A DNA stretch of 64,000 nucleotides from Sphaerisporangium sp. TRM90804 (GCF_029846175.1 NZ_JARWAC010000001.1:1-64000), one strand, 5' to 3'. Positions 49,301-58,269 are shown, counted from the stretch's first letter. Numbers and translations are program-made. The notes: a model not told the origin generated them from the letters alone.

Positions 49301-52254
49301 GACACCTCCCACCCGGGTGCCCCCGGCGAGGGACTCGTCGCCGGCGCTTGGGGGGCGAGCCCCGGAGCCGAAGGCATGGGTACAGGGCCGCCAGGAGCTG
49401 TTCCAGGGCCGGACGATTCGAAAGCTCCGGGGGGTGTTCCGGGGGCGGACGGCTGGAAAGTTCCGGTGGTTGCTTCGAGACCTGACGGTTCGAAAGTTCC
49501 GGGGGTTGTTCCCGGGCTGGACGGCTGGAAAGTACCGGGGGTTGCTTCGAGACCTGACGGTTCGAAAGCTTCCGGGAGTGTTCCAGGGCCGGACGGTTCG
49601 AGAGCTCGCGGGGTTGTTCCCGGGCCGGATGGCTGGAAAGTTCCGGGGGATGTTCCGAGGCCGGACGGTTCGAAAGCTTCCGGGCGTGTTCCTGGGGCGG
49701 ACGGCTCGAAAGCTCGCGGGGCCGGTCCCGGGGCCGACGGTTCGCGGACCCCTGGGGCTGTTCCCGGAGTGGAGGGTTCCGGGGCTTCCTGGGCTGACGA
49801 CCCTGGGGCCGGAGGCTTGGAATTCTCCGGCGCGTGAGGGGTGTCGGGCGCGGGGGGACGCGGCGCCGGTATTGAAGGCGTGGGCACCGGGGGCGGGGAC
49901 GGCGCGGGAATCGAGGGCGACGGCATCGGCGACGGCACCGGCGAATGAGGCGGCCCGGGGGCTGGAGGGGTCGGCCCGGGAGCCGATGGGGGGGACGCGG
50001 GCGCTGGGGGGCGCGGCGACTCGTGACCTGGTGCGGGGGATGGGGTGGCGGGCCGCTCGGCTTCTCCGGTGTCACCGGCGACCGGCGGCACGCCCGCCAG
50101 AGACCCCCAAGCCCTGCCGGGTGAGGCGCCGGCCACGTCGACCGGCCCGTCCACCGTCCCGAACGGTGCGTCAGAGCCGGTCGCGCCATGTGCCGAGCCG
50201 AGGGGGGTGTCCGGCCCGTTGGGCAGGCGTCCGGCCATGCCGGCGCCCGCGCCGGCTTCGCCCGAAGGCGTCTTCGCTGCGTCGGAGGGTGCTGCGTTGG
50301 CGTCCAGGTCGGTGTGCGCCGCGCTGAAGGGCGCGTGGGGTGTGCTGGACGGTGGTTCGGCGCCGCCGGGGCGCGCGGATGGCGCGCTGAGGGGGAGGGC
50401 CGGCCCGTCTGGCGCGCCGGTTTCACCGAGGCCCGCGTCGGCCACGCCGAATGGGGCCTCGGCCCCGCTGGGTGCGGCGGGCTTGGCCGGTGGTGCGATG
50501 GCCGGTCGGGGCGGCCAGACGGGGATGTCGACGTAGGGGGGCTGGTCGGCCGGGCCTACGCCGTTGGCGGGCTGCGCGAACAAGACGGGGTCGGCGTGCG
50601 CGCCCGCCCGCTCACCCGTCTCGGAGGGCCGGTGGGCGCTCGCGGTCGCCGGTTCGGGGGACGGGGTCCGGTGCGGCGCCGGTGACGTGGACGGCGCCTC
50701 CGGCAGCGCAGGTGACCTGGGGGACGTCTCCGGCGGCGCCGGTGACTTGGAGGACGCCTCCAGCGGTGCCGGTGAGGTGGGGGGCGTCTCCGGCGGCGAC
50801 GTTACCGGCGCGGGCCAGACGAGCATTTCGTGAACGGGCCCCCGCGCGGGCGTCGTGGCGTCCCGCCGGGGTGACGGCGGCTGGACATCCCGGCCGGCGG
50901 CATCCGGCCGCAGGGTCGGCGGCTGGACCTGGCCGGCGGCGCTGCCCGGTTCCGACGACCCCCCCTGGGCGTCCCAGGCGGCGACGTGCGGCCGCGGAGC
51001 TTGGCTGGGGGCGCCGTCCGGTTCTGATGAGATCGGTTGGGCGTGCCTGGCGCCGGCGTTGGGCTCGGCGAGCGGCTGGGGGTGGCCGGTGGTGATGGGC
51101 TGTGGGGTCGGCGGCCGCGGGGCTTGGCTGGGGGCGCCGTCCGGTTCCGATGAGATCGGTTGGGCGTGCCTGGCGCCGGCGTTCGGCTCCGCGAGCGGCG
51201 GATGGCCGTGCGAAGCATGGGGCTCGGGGGACGGCGGCTGGGGGTGGCCGGTGGCGGTGTCCGGCGACGGGGACGGCGGGTGGGCGTGCCGCCCGGGGCG
51301 GTGGAGACCGCCTGCGGCGTCGGAGTACGGCTCGGGCGCGGGTGCGGCGGGCGCCGTCGGCGGGAGGTGCCCGGACGGGGGCGGTGTCTCTCGGAAGGCG
51401 CGAGGGGGTTCGAGGTGCCCGGATGGGGGCGGTGTGTCACGGAAGGCGCGAGGGGGTTCCTGGAAGGCCGGAGGCGTCTCGAATGCGGGACTCGGGGGCC
51501 GCTCGGCGTTCCTGTCACGGTCGGCGGTGAACCACTCGTTCTCCGTCGGGAAACGCTCGTCCGGAGCCCATGGCTGCGCGTTGGACGCGAGGCGCCAGTC
51601 GTCGGACGAGGTGCCGGTCTCCCGCGTGGAACCGGCCTGCGCGCCGGTCGCCTCTGAACGCTTCGGCGGGGCCGCCCCTGCGGACTCCCAGGGCTCGGCG
51701 GTGGCGCCGGTCGGCCAGGTGCTGGTGAACGACGTGTGCGGCGTCTGCGGGGGACCGGGCGGTGTGCTCGCCGTCGGATGGACGGGGACGCCGCTCTCCC
51801 CCGGGAGTGGCGGTGTGATGGGCGCCCACGAATGGGAGGCGGTCCCGTCCGGCGGCGGTGTTCCGGGCGTCCAGGGGCCGGGGGCCGGTGCGGTGGACCC
51901 CGAGGTGAACGAGGCCGGGCCCTGGGGGGATGGGCCGGTGCCCGGGGTGGTGGAACCCGGGGTGAACGCAGTGGGGCCCTGGGGGGATGGGGCGGTGCTT
52001 GGGGTGGCGGGGTTCGGGGTGGGGGCGGTGGGTGGGTCGAGCCAGGGGTCGGGGTCGCGTCGAGGGGGCGCCGAGGTGTCTTGGAACCACGTCGACGTCG
52101 CGCCGGGGACGGCGTCCGTTCCGCTCTGCTCGGGGCGCGGCACGTCGGCCTGACCGAAGCTGGGAGGAGGCATCGCCGGAGCCCCCGAGCCCTCGGTCTC
52201 ACGTTCGCGCTCTGACCCGGAATCCTGGCCACGCATACGCGGAAGCGTATCCAC
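46396..52254 (-). CDS. Giant proline-rich single-pass membrane protein
   Basis: A predicted 1952-residue protein. Residues 1-1690 or so are low-complexity, rich in Pro, Gly, Ser, Thr and Ala, with in-frame repeat arrays and no recognisable domain. Near residue 1715 one hydrophobic helix occurs (KKVALAAGVAVALAAVGTAA), then a Pro-rich spacer and a C-terminal globular part of about 200 residues with two cysteines (AQC and KAKC). The basic residues before the helix suggest the long tail is cytoplasmic and the C-terminal part outside. That part resembles the end of the protein encoded at 52344-54368. Start: GTG 52254, or ATG 52236; neither has a strong ribosome site. Function unknown. The minus strand is preferred because the C-terminal domain is shared with its neighbour. 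Confidence 0.8.
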   Translation of the reverse strand: MDTLPRMRGQDSGSERERETEGSGAPAMPPPSFGQADVPRPEQSGTDAVPGATSTWFQDTSAPPRRDPDPWLDPPTAPTPNPATPSTAPSPQGPTAFTPGSTTPGTGPSPQGPASFTSGSTAPAPGPWTPGTPPPDGTASHSWAPITPPLPGESGVPVHPTASTPPGPPQTPHTSFTSTWPTGATAEPWESAGAAPPKRSEATGAQAGSTRETGTSSDDWRLASNAQPWAPDERFPTENEWFTADRDRNAERPPSPAFETPPAFQEPPRAFRDTPPPSGHLEPPRAFRETPPPSGHLPPTAPAAPAPEPYSDAAGGLHRPGRHAHPPSPSPDTATGHPQPPSPEPHASHGHPPLAEPNAGARHAQPISSEPDGAPSQAPRPPTPQPITTGHPQPLAEPNAGARHAQPISSEPDGAPSQAPRPHVAAWDAQGGSSEPGSAAGQVQPPTLRPDAAGRDVQPPSPRRDATTPARGPVHEMLVWPAPVTSPPETPPTSPAPLEASSKSPAPPETSPRSPALPEAPSTSPAPHRTPSPEPATASAHRPSETGERAGAHADPVLFAQPANGVGPADQPPYVDIPVWPPRPAIAPPAKPAAPSGAEAPFGVADAGLGETGAPDGPALPLSAPSARPGGAEPPSSTPHAPFSAAHTDLDANAAPSDAAKTPSGEAGAGAGMAGRLPNGPDTPLGSAHGATGSDAPFGTVDGPVDVAGASPGRAWGSLAGVPPVAGDTGEAERPATPSPAPGHESPRPPAPASPPSAPGPTPPAPGPPHSPVPSPMPSPSIPAPSPPPVPTPSIPAPRPPAPDTPHAPENSKPPAPGSSAQEAPEPSTPGTAPGVREPSAPGPAPRAFEPSAPGTRPEAFEPSGLGTSPGTFQPSGPGTTPRALEPSGPGTLPEAFEPSGLEATPGTFQPSSPGTTPGTFEPSGLEATTGTFQPSAPGTPPGAFESSGPGTAPGGPVPMPSAPGLAPQAPATSPSPGAPGWEVSALDAPTSGPSSARNVAPGEPRPQAGPRFTPSSGLPPAPAPGTPLPPAPVTLPDLGLPSDRRRGLSMSPSASDRPNGPSTPTPPGRPSAGSARLSESPMGPPRPTEPRTSGGPGGSGSAGPAASPSTSYGALGSVEWPGSPVWPVSAESTGARGLSPAPHPSPGPSQPATHAGTPQPTGSAAGSQRAAWPDPGALQGSSVRSETPGAGAGLTTGAPHATGPASGTSHSARSHPGGRPAGPAPAGQHGTGPAPATPYGAAPGPHEGGPTTAPPRSTGPIPGTQGNGPGPATPYGIGTTPGTHGGGPTPATPQSTGPTPGTQGNGPGPATPHGIGTTPGTHGDGPTLAAPQSTGLTPGAREGGSGPAASFGVGAAPGAHGGGPVAAPEGSAGQGASQGLGGAPGTRGDGAVPPVSQATGAASGGPQTGGPQTGGPQTGAPHSGGPHPGGPPAGPSTGGPAAGGPGGPYSAPGTPSVSGRASRVPLLPTGAALPPLASSGGGLPGAPAPGTPLPPAPRSLGPLTTSPPPGTAAPSGSPPSPAPSGQPYATASGSPQYSPPSGQPRTPPPGQSPHSPPSGQPRSLPPGQGQSPPSGQASASPLAGRMPHAPLASPVATSSPSGVESKPSTGSPASAAWGPSAPVGTAGDPAETGKAGSGASAGTGTPGGAGRAGSEVARPGAEAGRPGSATGRPGADPGRAGGEAVVERPPFVPPGAAPPAPPTPAGADTGPSSGKKVALAAGVAVALAAVGTAAVFGYNVYSGDNEPLSLPSPIPSVDPHVPETEDPLPKPSPVVTNVLNSEATDPKKLTLKEAFAARRVKLDGRTYTRAKVDITAQCAKVAVGTFATALKKAKCGRVLRATYVDVRRKYAITTGIAVFPTKEDAVAADRKKNLAKTQWFRGLAGNAGTGAEKADISGGYAAGLVWGRYIVFSFATYSDGHTPTTKEKDLGPVSGAFRDHTAQVIEKRVTG
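48282..48495 (-). repeat. 57/114-bp in-frame repeats in the proline-rich gene
   Basis: Two nearly identical 114-base copies (offset 114 from 48282 to 48396) encode 38 residues that split into two related 19-residue halves, TGPTPGTQGNGPGPATPYG and IGTTPGTHGGGPTPATPQS. Further diverged copies flank them. Confidence 0.75.
49415..49760 (-). repeat. 36-bp in-frame repeats in the proline-rich gene
   Basis: About nine or more degenerate copies of a 36-base unit encoding 12 residues of the type FEPSGLEATPGT or FQPSGPGTTPGA. Each unit carries one aromatic residue in an otherwise Pro/Gly/Ser/Thr background. Confidence 0.75.
51001..51196 (-). repeat. 123-bp direct duplication in the proline-rich gene
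   Basis: Two copies of a segment of at least 70 bases, offset by 123 (41 codons), encode AEPNAGARHAQPISSEPDGA and the following SQAPRP with few differences. This indicates recent in-frame duplication. Confidence 0.75.
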
Positions 52255-52343
52255 AGTCGGAGTTCCGCATACCGCTATGGGCGTTTCCCGGTCTAGCTCA
52301 CCCGTCGATTTGCCGCGTTCATGTGCTTATAGACCATTTAGGA

Positions 52344-54368
52344 CTAGTTGCCACGGGCCCCGGTGAGCGCCCGAGTGTCCAGGGCGGAGAAGACGCTCAC
52401 CTCGGTGATGTCGACCGCCGCACGGTTCAGCCGCTTCAGCTCGGCCTTGTTCGGCTTGTGGCCGTCCTTGTACTGGAACCACAGCAGGACCAGGTAGTGC
52501 CCCTGCGACCAGGCGATCGCGTAGGAGTCGTCGCCGCTGCCGAGGAACTTGGTGACGGCGTCCTTCCCCTGGAGCGGCTTCACGTAGTCCTCCAGCTCGC
52601 CCCCGTTGCCGACCTTGGCCGCCTTCGCGGCCGCGGCCGAGGTCTTCAGGTTGGCCACGCCGACGGTGCCGATGAGGTTGCCCGGCACGTCCCGGAAGCT
52701 GGCGCGCAGCAACTGCGTGCAGGCGCCGGACTCCAGGGCCTTCTGAATGGCCGCGCCCTGGACGGCGTCCTTGCACTTCTTGTCTGCGCGCCGCACCGTC
52801 ATCGTGTACGAGCGGCCGTTCGCGCTGAGCTTCTTGCGGCCGAACACCTCGTCGAGCGTGAGCGGCTGCGGGTCGGTCTTGCGGGAGGCGGCGAAGCCGT
52901 GCTTCCCCTCGGGCGCGCCGACCATCGGCACCGGCCCCGTCGGCCGGGTGGTGGACGGGGTGGCGGTGCTCACCGGTTCGTCCGCGTTGCTCATCCAGAC
53001 GATGCCCGCGCCCACCGCGACCAGCAGCGCGGCGACACCGCCGGCGAGGATGACGGGGCCGCGCGAACGCCTCCCGGGATCCTCCGGCTCCCTCCTGCGC
53101 TTCTCCTTCGGCGGCGGAGGCGGGGTCTTGCCCCCTCGCGGCTCCGGAGCGCCCTCGCGCGGGGCGAAGGCGCTCGCCTGCGCCCGTCGCGGCTCGAAGG
53201 CGCCGGTCTCGGGAGCGCCCGCCTGCGGGCGCCCGCTCCTGGAACGACGGCCACCCGGGCCCGTCCGCTCCGGACGGCCCTCTTCGGGCCCGACGGCGCC
53301 GAACGAGCCGGTTCCAGGCCCGACGGCGCCGAACGAGCCGGTGCCGGGCCCGGGGACGCCGAACGAGCCGGTGCTGGGGCCGGGGGTGCCGAACGAACCG
53401 GTGTCGGATCGCGAGGTGCCGAATGGGCCGGTGCCGGTGCGGGGGGACGCGAGCGAGCCGGTGTCCGCGCTTGAGGTTCCGAACGGGCCGGTGCCGGCGG
53501 CGGCGCCGAACGAACCGGTGTCGGAGCGTGGGGTGCTGAACGGGCCGGTGCCGGAGCTTGGGGTGCCGGACGGCTCGGGGCCCGTTCCGGGCGCCGCGCC
53601 GAACGATCCGGTGTCCGTGCGGGGGGAGGTGAACGGGTCGGCGCCGGTGCCGGGACGCGCGAACGAGCCGGTCGGGGGCGGCCCCGCCGCGGGGGAGCCG
53701 GGGCGGCGGGCCTCGAAGGGGCCGCGGGCGACGTCCTCGAAGGGGCGGCCCTGGGCGGGACGCGTCTCGAACGACGGCCCGCTCTCCTGGAAGGGGCGCC
53801 GGGGGGTCTGGCCGGTCTCGAACGAACCGCCCTGCCCGGGCGCTTCGAAACCGCCCCCAGCGGCCTCGGAGGCGCCGCCGCGTGACGTCGAGAAGGGGTC
53901 GGTCTGGGCCCGCTCGAAGGGGCGGTCGCTCCCGAGCCGCTCGAACGGATGGTTCTGCGCCGGCGAGGTGGCGAAGGGGCGGTCGGCGCCGCCGCCGAAG
54001 GTGCGTCCCACCCCGAAGGCGGTGTCGCCCCCGGCGGGACCGGCCTGGCTCTCGCCGGGCGTCTGGGCCTCGGCCCGCCTGCGCCGCTCCTCCATGCGCG
54101 ACCACGGCCGCGGGGCCGGGTCGTGCCCCTCCACGGACGGCCACGACGCGGCTCCGGGCGCCTGCCGCCGCGTCTCGGCCTCGCCGGGAGCCTGTGTCTC
54201 GCCGGACGCCCATGACGCGCCCGGGTCGGACGCCTGCTCCTGCTGCTCGCCTTCGCGCCGGGGGTCACCGGCGCCCTGAGGCGGCTCGTACGGGCGGTAC
54301 GGCTGGCGGCGTGGCTGTCGATCCCCGGGGTAACCCATGCGCCCGAGACTAACTCGGCGCCGTGACAT
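52344..54368 (-). CDS. Single-pass membrane protein with FG-type repeats
   Basis: A 674-residue protein. The N-terminal 450 or so residues are predicted disordered: an Arg/Gln/Glu-rich start, a Phe-rich part with RPFE/GPFE motifs, and about 11 repeats of the type TGSFG or TGPFG spaced every 10-20 residues. One transmembrane helix follows (VILAGGVAALLVAVGAGIVW), then an outer domain of about 210 residues with cysteines at KKCKDAV and SGACTQLLRAS. The same domain pattern ends the giant protein downstream. Start ATG 54368 lies 6 bases after the stop of the CAP gene; ATG 54338 (MGYPGDRQPRR) is an alternative. Function unknown. Confidence 0.85.
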   Translation of the reverse strand: MSRRRVSLGRMGYPGDRQPRRQPYRPYEPPQGAGDPRREGEQQEQASDPGASWASGETQAPGEAETRRQAPGAASWPSVEGHDPAPRPWSRMEERRRRAEAQTPGESQAGPAGGDTAFGVGRTFGGGADRPFATSPAQNHPFERLGSDRPFERAQTDPFSTSRGGASEAAGGGFEAPGQGGSFETGQTPRRPFQESGPSFETRPAQGRPFEDVARGPFEARRPGSPAAGPPPTGSFARPGTGADPFTSPRTDTGSFGAAPGTGPEPSGTPSSGTGPFSTPRSDTGSFGAAAGTGPFGTSSADTGSLASPRTGTGPFGTSRSDTGSFGTPGPSTGSFGVPGPGTGSFGAVGPGTGSFGAVGPEEGRPERTGPGGRRSRSGRPQAGAPETGAFEPRRAQASAFAPREGAPEPRGGKTPPPPPKEKRRREPEDPGRRSRGPVILAGGVAALLVAVGAGIVWMSNADEPVSTATPSTTRPTGPVPMVGAPEGKHGFAASRKTDPQPLTLDEVFGRKKLSANGRSYTMTVRRADKKCKDAVQGAAIQKALESGACTQLLRASFRDVPGNLIGTVGVANLKTSAAAAKAAKVGNGGELEDYVKPLQGKDAVTKFLGSGDDSYAIAWSQGHYLVLLWFQYKDGHKPNKAELKRLNRAAVDITEVSVFSALDTRALTGARGN
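53270..53660 (-). repeat. FG-type repeat region
   Basis: About eleven units of TG[SP]F[GAS] with short Pro/Thr/Arg spacers, for example TGSFGVPGPG, TGSFGAVGPG and TGPFGTSRSD. At DNA level the units are degenerate; two adjacent copies (near 53300-53345) are almost identical. Confidence 0.8.
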
Positions 54369-54374
54369 AACAGG

Positions 54375-55196
54375 TCAGGAATAGCCGAAGTCCTGCGTCC
54401 ACCAGATGTCGCCCGAACCATGGGCGACCCCTACCCCAACGGTCGTGATCTGGCAGTTCAGGATGTTGCGCCGATGTCCGGGACTGGCCATCCAGCCGCG
54501 CAGGGTCTCCTCGGCCGACTGGTAGCCGCGGGCGATGTTCTCGGCGGCGCTGTTGGAGTACCCGGCCCGGCTCATGCGCTGCCACGGGGTGGTGCCCTGG
54601 GGGGAGGTGTGGCCGAAGTAGTTCTTGGCGGCCATGTCGCGGCTGTGGGCGCGCGCGGACCTGGTGAGGCGGGAGTCGACGCGCAGCGCGGGGCAGCCCC
54701 GGCGCGTGCGCTCCTTGTTGGTGAGGCGGATCGCCGCCGTCTCCAGCCCGCGCACCGGCGGGCCGTCCTGGGCGGCCTGGTGCTCGCGGCCGGCGCCGGC
54801 GGCGGTGTCGACGCTCGTGCCCGCCGCCAGCTCCGAGCCGCCGCCGTCGATGGAAGGCGGCGGTTGCGACCTCCGGGCGGCGGTGGCGGTGGGACGCGGC
54901 GGGGCCTCGCCGACGACCTTGGTGCTCGGCCGCGCCACGGGCGCGAGCGGCGAGCGGCCGGAGTCCTTCTCGACGGCGGTCTCGGCGACGGCCTCGGGGG
55001 CGGCGAACACCTGGTCGGCCGAGGGGGTGGGCTTGCCGGTGTACAGGTAGACGTCGGTCGAGGGGGCGCGCTGCGTGTTGAGCACCACGACGGCGACGCC
55101 GGCGAGCAGGATCGCCGTCAGGCACGCCAGTGGCCCCAGGCGGCTCCGGCGTTGGGATGACCGCTGGGTCTGCCGGGGGTGAGGCGACTGACTCAT
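54375..55196 (-). CDS. CAP-domain (SCP/PR-1, YkwD-like) envelope protein
   Basis: A 273-residue protein with a short cytoplasmic basic N-terminus, one hydrophobic helix (GPLACLTAILLAGVAVVVL) that anchors or exports it, a Pro/Ala/Thr-rich spacer, and a C-terminal CAP domain (about residues 150-273). CAP landmarks: LTNKERTRRGCPALRVD, AHSRDMAAKNYFGHTSPQG, SAAENIARGY and WMASPGHRRNILN, with the conserved His and Glu residues. Roles of bacterial CAP proteins are mostly unknown. It is the first gene of a minus-strand set with the two repeat-rich membrane proteins. Confidence 0.92.
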   Translation of the reverse strand: MSQSPHPRQTQRSSQRRSRLGPLACLTAILLAGVAVVVLNTQRAPSTDVYLYTGKPTPSADQVFAAPEAVAETAVEKDSGRSPLAPVARPSTKVVGEAPPRPTATAARRSQPPPSIDGGGSELAAGTSVDTAAGAGREHQAAQDGPPVRGLETAAIRLTNKERTRRGCPALRVDSRLTRSARAHSRDMAAKNYFGHTSPQGTTPWQRMSRAGYSNSAAENIARGYQSAEETLRGWMASPGHRRNILNCQITTVGVGVAHGSGDIWWTQDFGYS

Positions 55197-55661
55197 GCCG
55201 CTGTCAAATATAGAGAGATCGGCTCATGTTAAAGAAGAGACGCGGGAGACTGGTTTTGGTGGCGGCCGGGTTCGGCCGGCACCCGAACCGGCGGCGGGTC
55301 TGGAGCTCCAAGAGGTCCGGCGGAGAGAGCGCGGGTCCCCGGACGGCTCGGCGAGGGCGCGCCGCGCCGCCGTCCGCCCTGGATGAGCCGCCGTCAGCCC
55401 TCGATGATCCGTGCCGTGTGAAGGCCGGGATACACTGGGCGTGGACCCGGTGTGATGCCCGCGCTGGCGGCGGTTCGTTTTGACCCGTGACCGTCACGAC
55501 CGGTAGTCTGCTGATTCGTTGTGTGTGGATCGGTCTGTTCAATCGACCGATACGCGGCGCGTCCGGCGTCATCTCCCTGTTCGCGGAGACGGATCGGTCT
55601 GTGCTGTCGTGCGCCACCCACGACCCACCGAGAGATGCCGATCCCACAGAAGGCTCACACC
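55197..55661. other. Divergent intergenic region between the CAP gene and rplM
   Basis: About 465 bases. The left end (55197-55260) is AT-rich and should hold the promoter of the CAP gene, though no clear -35/-10 pair is seen. The right half holds the rplM promoter (55480-55509) and a 12-base direct repeat, ggatcggtctgt, at 55527 and 55591. A small + frame at 55226-55483 shows no ribosome site or family likeness. Confidence 0.6.
55480..55509 (+). promoter_or_regulatory. Promoter of rplM-rpsI-glmM
   Basis: TTGACC (55480-55485) and TAGTCT (55504-55509), spaced by 18 bases, match the vegetative promoter consensus. This leaves a leader of about 145 nucleotides before rplM. Confidence 0.65.
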
Positions 55662-56105
55662 GTGCGCACGTTCACCCCTAAGGCCACCGACGTCGAGCGT
55701 CAGTGGTACGTCATCGACGCCACCGACGTCGTGCTGGGTCGGCTGGCCACCCAGGTCGCGACGCTGCTCCGCGGTAAGCACAAGCCGATCTTCGCGCCGC
55801 ACGTCGACACCGGTGACTTCGTCATCGTGATCAACGCCGACAAGGTGGCCCTCACCGGCAACAAGCTGGAGAAGAAGAAGGCGTACCGCCACTCCGGCTA
55901 CCCCGGCGGTCTGCGTGCCGTCCCCTACAGCGAGCTGATGGAGAAGCGGCCCGACCGGGCCGTGGAGAAGGCCGTGAAGGGCATGCTCCCCAAGAACTCC
56001 CTCGGCCGCAAGATGGCCAAGAAGCTCAAGGTGTACTCCGGCGGCGAGCACCCGCACAAGGCGCAGCAGCCGGTCGCCTTCGAGATCACCCAGATCGCCC
56101 AGTAG
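55662..56105 (+). CDS. rplM: 50S ribosomal protein L13
   Basis: L13 (147 residues from GTG 55662, the usual actinobacterial length), an early assembly protein. [39 protein letters not shown] and [12 protein letters not shown] are standard. agaagg lies about 9 bases upstream; the frame is open to 55521 without support. It forms the conserved pair with rpsI. Confidence 0.99.
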   Translation: MRTFTPKATDVERQWYVIDATDVVLGRLATQVATLLRGKHKPIFAPHVDTGDFVIVINADKVALTGNKLEKKKAYRHSGYPGGLRAVPYSELMEKRPDRAVEKAVKGMLPKNSLGRKMAKKLKVYSGGEHPHKAQQPVAFEITQIAQ

Positions 56106-56159
56106 TCGCACACCGTTGGCCGCCGGCTGACGCCGAGATCGAAAAGTAAGAGGAGAACC

Positions 56160-56680
<521 letters not shown>

Positions 56681-56684
<4 letters not shown>

Positions 56685-58042
56685 CGGGCCGGCTCTTCGG
56701 CACCGACGGGGTTCGTGGGGTCGCGGGTCGCGACCTCACGGCCGAGCTCGCCATGGACCTCTCGGTCTCGGCGGCTCACGTCCTCGGCGATGCCGGCGCG
56801 TTCGAGCCGAACGTCGGGCGGCGCGGCCGCCCGGTCGCCGTGGTGGGCCGCGACCCGCGTGCCTCCGGAGAGTTCCTGGAGGCCGCGGTGGTCGCGGGGC
56901 TCGCGTCGTCCGGTGTCGACGTGCTGCGCCTCGGCGTGCTCCCGACCCCGGCCGTCGCCTTCCTCACCTCGGCACTCGGGGCCGACCTCGGGGTCATGCT
57001 GTCGGCGTCCCACAACCCCGCCCCCGACAACGGGGTCAAGTTCTTCGCCCGGGGCGGCTTCAAACTGCCCGACTCGGTCGAGGACGACATCGAGCGACGG
57101 CTCGGCGAGAAGTGGAACCGTCCGGTCGGCGACGCCGTGGGCCGGGTTCGCGAGGCGTACGGCGAGGCCGACCGCTACGTGTCCCACCTGCTGTCGTCCC
57201 TGCCGGGGCGCCTTGACGGCCTGCGGGTCGTGCTCGACTGCGCCAACGGCGCCGCCCACGTGGTCGCGCCCGAGGCGCTGCTGCGGGCCGGGGCCGTCGT
57301 CGAGACGATCGGCGCCTCGCCCGACGGCCTCAACATCAACGAGGGCGTCGGCTCCACCCACCTCGACGCGCTTCGCGAGGCGGTCGTGGAGCGCGGGGCG
57401 CACGCCGGCATCGCCTTCGACGGCGACGCCGACCGCTGCCTGGCCGTGACCCCCTCGGGAGAGGTGATCGACGGCGACCAGATCATGCTCATGCTGGCCC
57501 TGGCCATGCACGAGTCGGGCAGGCTGGCCAAGGACACCGTCGTCGCCACCGTGATGTCCAACCTCGGCTTCAAGATCGCGCTGAGGAAGGCCGGGCTGAC
57601 CATGGTGGAGACGGCCGTCGGCGACCGCTACGTCCTGGAGGCCATGCGGCAGGGCGGCTTCAACCTCGGCGGCGAGCAGTCCGGGCACGTGGTGATGCTC
57701 GACCACGCCACCACCGGGGACGGCGTGCTCACCTCGCTGCATCTGCTCGCGCAGATCGCGCGCTCGGGGCACTCGCTGGAGGAGCTGGCGTCGGCCATGA
57801 CCCGGCTGCCCCAGGTGCTGGTCAACGTCCGCGACGTGTCCAAGGCGAAGGCGGCCGCGTCCGAGGAGCTGGCGTCGGCCGTGGCCGAGGCCGAGAAGTC
57901 GCTCGGCGACACCGGCCGGGTGCTCATCCGGCCGAGCGGCACCGAGCCGATGATCCGGGTGATGGTGGAGGCCGAGTCGCAGGCCGAGGCCGAGCAGCTC
58001 GCCGGCAGGCTGGCCGAGGTCGTCCGCACCGCCTGCGCCTGA
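56681..58042 (+). CDS. glmM: Phosphoglucosamine mutase
   Basis: GlmM (453 residues) converts glucosamine-6-phosphate to glucosamine-1-phosphate for peptidoglycan synthesis. [17 protein letters not shown] at the start, the phosphoserine loop [17 protein letters not shown] (near residue 104), the metal loop FDGDADRC, the sugar-binding GEQSG, and the phosphate-binding [12 protein letters not shown] are all intact. The start is a TTG overlapping the rpsI stop, so it is coupled to rpsI. The order rplM-rpsI-glmM is conserved in actinobacteria. Confidence 0.98.
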
Positions 58043-58080
58043 GCGCCGGCGGGGCCGGGCCCGTCACACGTGCACCGCGG

Positions 58081-58108
58081 AGGCGGGGCCCCGTTCGGGG
58101 CCCCGCCT
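58081..58108 (+). terminator. Terminator after glmM
   Basis: A 12-base perfect stem, aggcggggcccc pairing with ggggccccgcct around a GTTC loop, followed by ctcgcctt. It ends the rplM-rpsI-glmM transcript. Confidence 0.85.
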
Positions 58109-58269
58109 CTCGCCTTGCCACGGGACTTCGCGCCGGATTCATCCGTTAAACAGGTCGTTACTGGCTGTACATAGCCTTGTTTCCGCAATCGGTAGGATCG
58201 TCCGGGTCGCCGCCTCCGCGGCGGGCCCGGCGGTCTCGCGTCGCCGGGGAACCGAGGTGAGGAGACGTG

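Noticed and set aside
50855-52153. A 432-codon + frame opposite the proline-rich gene, with a Gly/Ala/Trp-rich product
   Set aside because: It is equally open, but the minus-strand frame has the transmembrane helix and a C-terminal domain shared with its neighbour; the + frame has neither a domain nor a ribosome site.
55226-55483. Possible small + gene of 85 codons starting MLKKRRGRLV
   Set aside because: It has no ribosome site or family likeness and overlaps the promoter region between two divergent transcripts.
55527-55602. 12-base direct repeat ggatcggtctgt in the rplM leader as an operator pair
   Set aside because: It has only two copies 64 bases apart with no further symmetry; this may be chance.
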